Both the position numbers and the translations under genes were made by a program. Shown in pieces: positions 5,593 to 8,272 of a DNA stretch of 8,272 bases (positions within the stretch are counted from its first letter, which is position 1; every line of letters begins with the position of its first letter). The notes below the pieces were generated by a model. That model made no database searches. It saw nothing but the letters and a program-made list of their open reading frames with translations, and was not told the DNA's origin. Source of the stretch: DATDMG01 sp036518955 (GTDB taxonomy: Bacteria; Actinomycetota; Actinomycetes; Actinomycetales; Kineosporiaceae); NCBI GenBank assembly GCA_036518955.1, contig DATDMG010000205.1:1-8272 (forward strand), read 5' to 3'.

Positions 5593-6303
5593 GTGGCGAA
5601 GAGCAAGGCCATCGAGAAGAATCGCGCGGCCCGCATCGAGGAGATGCGGCACGAGCAGGAGGCGGCGCAGCGCCGGCGCACGCTGCTGCTCTTCGGGGTC
5701 GTCGGCGTGCTGCTCCTCGGCCTCGGCACCGCGGTGACCACCGTCGTGCTGCGGGCGCAGGACTCCCGGGACATCACCAAGGTCGGCGTGTCCGCCTCCG
5801 CCGCGGGGTGCGACGCGGTGGTCACCGACCCTGCCACCGGCGGCAGCGTCCATGTCGGTCCGGGGACCGACAAGCCCGACGTCACGTTCGTGAAGTACGC
5901 GACCGTGCCACCCTCGTCCGGCGAGCACTTCGCGCAGCCCGCCTACCCCGCCCGGACGTTCTACACCGCCGCCGACCGACCTCAGCTGGAGACCCTGGTC
6001 CACAACCTGGAACACGGGTACACAGTGGTCTGGTACACCGCCTCGACGCCGGCGGCCCAGGTCGCGGAGCTGAAGCGGATCGGTGAGCTCGCGGCGCGGG
6101 AGACCGCGTCGAAGGACAAGTTCATCGTCAGCGCGTGGGACGACTCCCACGGCGCGTTCCCTGCCGGCAAGACCGTGGCCCTGTCGCACTGGGGCGCGAA
6201 GAACGGCTACCGGCAGCTGTGCGGCTCGGTCTCCGGGGCCGTGGTGAAGTCCTTCGTCACGGCGCACCCCTCGACCGACGCTCCCGAGCCGAACGCCGCC
6301 TGA
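5593..6303 (+). CDS. DUF3105 family single-pass membrane protein
   Basis: A 236-residue protein. Seen: a short charged cytoplasmic N-terminus (1-30, rich in Lys, Arg and Glu, probably helical), one transmembrane segment at about 31-52 (LLLFGVVGVLLLGLGTAV), then an external domain with the DUF3105 signatures VPPSSGEHF (105-113) and HNLEHG (137-142). Two cysteines outside the membrane (C73, C210) could form a disulfide. The conserved His and Glu of HNLEHG suggest metal binding, but no function is established. The start is GTG at 5593 with GGGGAG six bases upstream; the frame is open to 5512, but that would place the charged segment after unrelated sequence. It is transcribed alone; its neighbour on the right is convergent across a hairpin. 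Confidence 0.88.
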   Translation: MAKSKAIEKNRAARIEEMRHEQEAAQRRRTLLLFGVVGVLLLGLGTAVTTVVLRAQDSRDITKVGVSASAAGCDAVVTDPATGGSVHVGPGTDKPDVTFVKYATVPPSSGEHFAQPAYPARTFYTAADRPQLETLVHNLEHGYTVVWYTASTPAAQVAELKRIGELAARETASKDKFIVSAWDDSHGAFPAGKTVALSHWGAKNGYRQLCGSVSGAVVKSFVTAHPSTDAPEPNAA

Positions 6304-6319
6304 CCACGACCGTTGCCGG

Positions 6320-6339
6320 ACGCCGGGCGCGCCCGGCGT
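6320..6339. terminator. Bidirectional terminator-like palindrome
   Basis: A perfect 20-bp palindrome: arms ACGCCGGG and CCCGGCGT around CGCG. It lies in the 36-bp gap between the convergent stops of the DUF3105 gene (6303) and cvnD (6340), abutting the latter. The position suits a two-way terminator, though there is no U-tract on either side, as is common in high-GC actinomycetes. Confidence 0.6.
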
Positions 6340-6948
6340 TCAGCGGCCCCGGGCCGCCCCCGTCGCCAGGGCGAGCACGTGCTCGGTGAGGACGAGGAGC
6401 AACTCCCGGCTGGAGTCCCGCCGGCGGACGTCGCACAGCTGGACGGGGACGCCGTCCGCAAGGCCGAGGGCGTCCCGGACCTCGTCGACGGTGTAGAGCT
6501 GGCTGCCGTCGAAGCAGTTCACGCCGATCACGAACGGGATGCCACGGCGCTCGAAGAAGTCGACCGCGGAGAAGCAGTTGTCCAGCCGCCGGGTGTCGGC
6601 GAGGACGACGGCGCCCAGCGCGCCGTCGGCCAGCTCGTTCCACATGAACCAGAACCGGTCCTGGCCAGGCGTCCCGAACAGGTACAGCACGATCGTGGGG
6701 TCGATGGTGATCCGGCCGAAGTCCAGCGCGACGGTGGTGGTCGATTTCTCCTCCACCCCCGACAGATCGTCGACGTCCCGGCTGACCTCGGTGATCAGCT
6801 CCTCGGTGCGCAGCGGCGGGATCTCGCTCACGGAGCCGACCATGGTGGTCTTGCCGACCCCGAAACCACCCGCGATGAGGAGCTTGACGGCGGAGACGGA
6901 GAGCTCGTCCGGATGCCCGGCGCGCAGGTCAGAGCCGACGAATGCCAT
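6340..6948 (-). CDS. cvnD: CvnD-type small GTPase of a conservon
   Basis: A 202-residue Ras-like GTP-binding protein, the last gene of the cvnA-B-C-D cluster. Seen: P-loop GGFGVGKTT (27-35), a switch-I region with TTTVALDFGR (70-79), G3 as GTPGQDRF (92-99) where Ras has DTAGQ, and a weak G4, NCFD (144-147), for NKxD; these variations are normal for the family. Known: in Streptomyces conservons such as Cvn9, CvnD associates with the kinase CvnA, CvnB and CvnC at the membrane, recalling eukaryotic G-protein coupling. The start is ATG at 6948, nine bases after GGAGG, overlapping the cvnC end by 20 bp, which implies coupled translation. No cytochrome P450 gene (cvnE) follows: the next gene is convergent DUF3105. 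Confidence 0.93.
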   Translation of the reverse strand: MAFVGSDLRAGHPDELSVSAVKLLIAGGFGVGKTTMVGSVSEIPPLRTEELITEVSRDVDDLSGVEEKSTTTVALDFGRITIDPTIVLYLFGTPGQDRFWFMWNELADGALGAVVLADTRRLDNCFSAVDFFERRGIPFVIGVNCFDGSQLYTVDEVRDALGLADGVPVQLCDVRRRDSSRELLLVLTEHVLALATGAARGR

Positions 6949-7291
6949 TGATCACCGCCTCCAGCACGTCGAGGTCAGGAATCGCCGCCGCCCGGAAGAT
7001 CACGAGCTGGCGTTCGATCAGGTCGCTGATCAGGATCTTCACGACGCTGAGCGGCAGTCGCAGGCCCGCGGAGATCTCGGCGACCGAGGTCGGGCGCTGG
7101 CACCGGGCCAGGATCTCCAGGTGCTCGGGGTCGAGCCGGGCCGTCGCGGGGTGGCCGGGCGCCTGCAGGGCCACCACCAGAGTGATCATCTGGAGCTCGG
7201 CCTGCGGGCTCCGGGTGCGGCCTCGAGTGACCGCATAGGGCCGCACCAACGGTCCGGCGTCGTCGTCGAACCAGATCTCGCCCCGGCTCAT
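6929..7291 (-). CDS. cvnC: CvnC-type DUF742 protein of a conservon
   Basis: A 120-residue DUF742 protein. Seen: the N-terminal motif VRPYAVTRGRT (17-27) typical of the family, then a winged-helix-like region (HLEILARCQRPTSVAEISAGLRLPLSVVKILISDLIERQLVIF) ending in IPDLDVLEAVINGIRRL; these parts are conserved across conservons. Its helix-turn-helix-like fold suggests protein or DNA binding, but its biochemical role is not established. I chose ATG at 7291, with AAGGAG four bases upstream and the usual family start (MSRGEIW). A GTG at 7369 would add 26 Arg-rich residues; it overlaps an AGGAGG and has no separate ribosome site. The gap to cvnB is unusually wide (98 bp) for this cluster and holds a small ORF. 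Confidence 0.93.
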   Translation of the reverse strand: MSRGEIWFDDDAGPLVRPYAVTRGRTRSPQAELQMITLVVALQAPGHPATARLDPEHLEILARCQRPTSVAEISAGLRLPLSVVKILISDLIERQLVIFRAAAIPDLDVLEAVINGIRRL

Positions 7292-7383
7292 CCGACTCCT
7301 TCGCTTCCGCCGTCCTGCTGCCGCCGTCCGCCTGCCGGCGTCCCGCCGCCGCTGGCGCCGTACCGGCACCTCCTACCGGCCAT
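7288..7383 (-). CDS. Possible 31-residue small ORF between cvnB and cvnC
   Basis: An ATG at 7383, six bases after the cvnB stop, opens a frame of 31 codons whose TGA overlaps the cvnC ATG (ATGA). The product would be Gly/Arg-rich and hydrophilic with one Cys and ends in GSEGVG. It is in the same frame as cvnB and repeats the cvnB C-terminal GGGTP. It has no clear ribosome site, so translation would rely on reinitiation after cvnB. It could be a true coupling ORF, a relic of a longer CvnB, or chance in GC-rich DNA. I recognise no family. Confidence 0.25.
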   Translation of the reverse strand: MAGRRCRYGASGGGTPAGGRRQQDGGSEGVG

Positions 7384-7407
7384 GACAGGTCACGGCGTCC
7401 CGCCGCC
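7337..7407. repeat. 14-bp direct repeat at the cvnB end and in the cvnB–cvnC gap
   Basis: GGCGTCCCGCCGCC occurs at 7394-7407, encoding the cvnB C-terminal GGGTP on the minus strand, and at 7337-7350 in the gap. They are 57 bp (19 codons) apart, so both encode GGGTP in one frame. The flanks do not match. It may be a duplication remnant or coincidence in low-complexity sequence. Confidence 0.5.
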
Positions 7408-7833
7408 CGCGGCCGCGTGCGCGTCCGCGAGCAGGATCCCCGGCGTCCGCGGCTTGGCGCTGAGGGACGTGCCCACCCGCTTGACCATCAGGTTCAGCTC
7501 GTAGGCGACGAGCCCCAGGTCGACCTCCGTCTCGGCGAGGACGGCCAGGCAGGCACCCGAGCCCGCGGCGGTGACGATCAGGTAGGAGTTGTCCATCTCG
7601 ACCATGGTCTGCCGGACCCCCCCGCCGCCGAAGTGCCGGCTCGCCCCACGGGCCAGGCTCTGCAGGCCCGACGACACCGCGGCGAGGTGCTCCGCGTCGT
7701 CCCGCCCCAGGTTGCGGGAGCGGCCGATGAGCAGGCCGTCCGCCGAGAGGACGATGATCCGCTCCGCGCCCGGCAGCCTCTTGACAAGGTCGTCCAGCAG
7801 CCAGTCGAGGCCGGGCTCGGGCAGGTCACTCAT
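7390..7833 (-). CDS. cvnB: CvnB-type roadblock/LC7 protein of a conservon
   Basis: A 147-residue protein with a roadblock/LC7 domain over about residues 8-120: LDWLLDDLVKRLPGAERIIVLSADGLLIG at the start, then AEHLAAVSSGLQSLARG and YLIVTAAGSGACLAVLAETEVDLGLVAYELNLMVKRV. Known: bacterial roadblock proteins, like MglB, bind small Ras-like GTPases and often control their GTP cycle; here the partner should be CvnD. A tail after residue 125 (TPGILLADAHAAAGGGTP) is Ala/Gly-rich. The start is ATG at 7833 with GGAGGTG upstream; it overlaps the cvnA stop (ATGA), so it is coupled to the kinase gene. Confidence 0.94.
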   Translation of the reverse strand: MSDLPEPGLDWLLDDLVKRLPGAERIIVLSADGLLIGRSRNLGRDDAEHLAAVSSGLQSLARGASRHFGGGGVRQTMVEMDNSYLIVTAAGSGACLAVLAETEVDLGLVAYELNLMVKRVGTSLSAKPRTPGILLADAHAAAGGGTP

Positions 7834-8272
7834 CGGGGCACCTCCGGGTCGGCGGCGCGGCCGCGCATGGTGCCGCGCTGCAGGGCGGACATCCGGCTCC
7901 TGGCCAGCTCGGCGTCGGCCAGGTCCGGGACGGGCCGGGCCTGGCCCCGACTCGCCGGCTGCGGCTCGCCGGCGAGCCGCGGCGAGAGGTGGGTCTGCGG
8001 GTTGCGCCGCGGCAGCTCCGGCCTGGCCTGGCCAGCGACCGTAGCCCCCGCCGGGGCTGCGGTCGCCCCCCGCTCCGGCGCGCGGGGTGCCGACCGGGAC
8101 ACCGTCGGCTTCCAGCCGGGGGCCGGCGTCAACGACGGCTGGAGGGGCGCGGGCTGCGGCCGGTGAACGGTCGTGGGCGTCAGCGGGGGAACCCGATCAT
8201 CGGGGACGGTCGAACGCAGCCCGGCCGGCCCGGCGGTCGGCGGCGCGACCGGGACCAGTGGCGCCGGCCGGC
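7830..8272 (-). CDS. cvnA: CvnA-type sensor histidine kinase, C-terminal tail only (continues past right edge)
   Basis: The last 147 residues of a protein entering from the right edge. No kinase domain is visible; the segment is a disordered Pro/Ala/Thr-rich tail. I call it CvnA because it overlaps cvnB by ATGA at the head of a cvnB-C-D set, and because it holds ELPRRNPQTHLSPRL and near the end RMSALQRGTMRGR, which fit the LPRR...L...R motif and 'ALQRG..RGR' ending seen in the tails of conservon nitrate/nitrite-sensor-like kinases. Known: CvnA is membrane-bound with an extracellular sensor and an HATPase domain. Sensor and catalytic residues lie outside the window, so activity cannot be judged. 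A perfect 20-bp palindrome lies in the tail (7961-7980). Confidence 0.8.
   Translation of the reverse strand, partial: RPAPLVPVAPPTAGPAGLRSTVPDDRVPPLTPTTVHRPQPAPLQPSLTPAPGWKPTVSRSAPRAPERGATAAPAGATVAGQARPELPRRNPQTHLSPRLAGEPQPASRGQARPVPDLADAELARSRMSALQRGTMRGRAADPEVPR
7961..7980. repeat. Perfect 20-bp palindrome inside the cvnA tail
   Basis: GCGGCTCGCC followed directly by GGCGAGCCGC, encoding RLAGEPQ in the disordered linker of CvnA. It would fold as an 8-bp stem with a 4-base loop in the mRNA about 130 bp before cvnB. Possibly an attenuation or mRNA-stability element, possibly chance. Confidence 0.45.

Noticed and set aside
4502..5737. Plus-strand ORF of 411 codons
   Set aside because: Shadow of the DNA glycosylase gene; the minus frame holds the HhH motif and catalytic Asp.
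7417..8166. Plus-strand ORF of 249 codons at the right end
   Set aside because: Shadow of cvnB and the cvnA tail; no recognisable domain.

Overview
The window is chromosomal DNA of a very GC-rich actinomycete. The evidence is strong G/C bias at codon third positions, a WhiB-family iron-sulfur regulator, the whiB2–fbiA–fbiB gene order also known from mycobacteria (Rv3260c–Rv3261–Rv3262), and a conservon (cvnA-B-C-D) of the Streptomyces/Frankia/Pseudonocardia type. I cannot name the genus; a sporulating or filamentous order such as Pseudonocardiales, Geodermatophilales or Frankiales would fit. No rRNA, tRNA, IS element, prophage or CRISPR array is visible.

Layout, left to right. (1) 1-1611, minus: N-terminal 537 residues of a large family-2 glycosyltransferase that runs off the left edge. 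(2) 1649-1924, minus: whiB2, just upstream of the glycosyltransferase. Its stop codon lies in an 18-bp-period tandem duplication. (3) 1925-2261: a divergent intergenic region with a good whiB2 promoter, a palindrome on that promoter, a BldD-like site, and three copies of GTCCACAG spaced exactly 21 bp apart before fbiA. (4) 2262-4462, plus: fbiA and fbiB, overlapping by ATGA, the late steps of coenzyme F420 synthesis. FbiB has a shortened C-terminal part. (5) 4466-5482, minus: an AlkA-like HhH-GPD DNA glycosylase, convergent with fbiB with only 3 bp between stops. (6) 5593-6303, plus: a single-pass membrane protein of the DUF3105 family. (7) 6320-6339: a perfect 20-bp palindrome between convergent stops, probably a two-way terminator. 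(8) 6340-8272, minus: a conservon read from right to left: end of the sensor kinase CvnA, roadblock protein CvnB, a possible 31-residue small ORF in the B-C gap, DUF742 protein CvnC, and small GTPase CvnD.

Functionally the window joins cell-envelope or developmental control (glycosyltransferase, WhiB2, DUF3105), redox cofactor synthesis (FbiA/FbiB), base-excision repair, and a membrane-associated GTPase signalling module. The protein-coding genes are mostly of known families. The less expected material is in the whiB2–fbiA regulatory region, the FbiB C-terminus, and the cvnB–cvnC junction.
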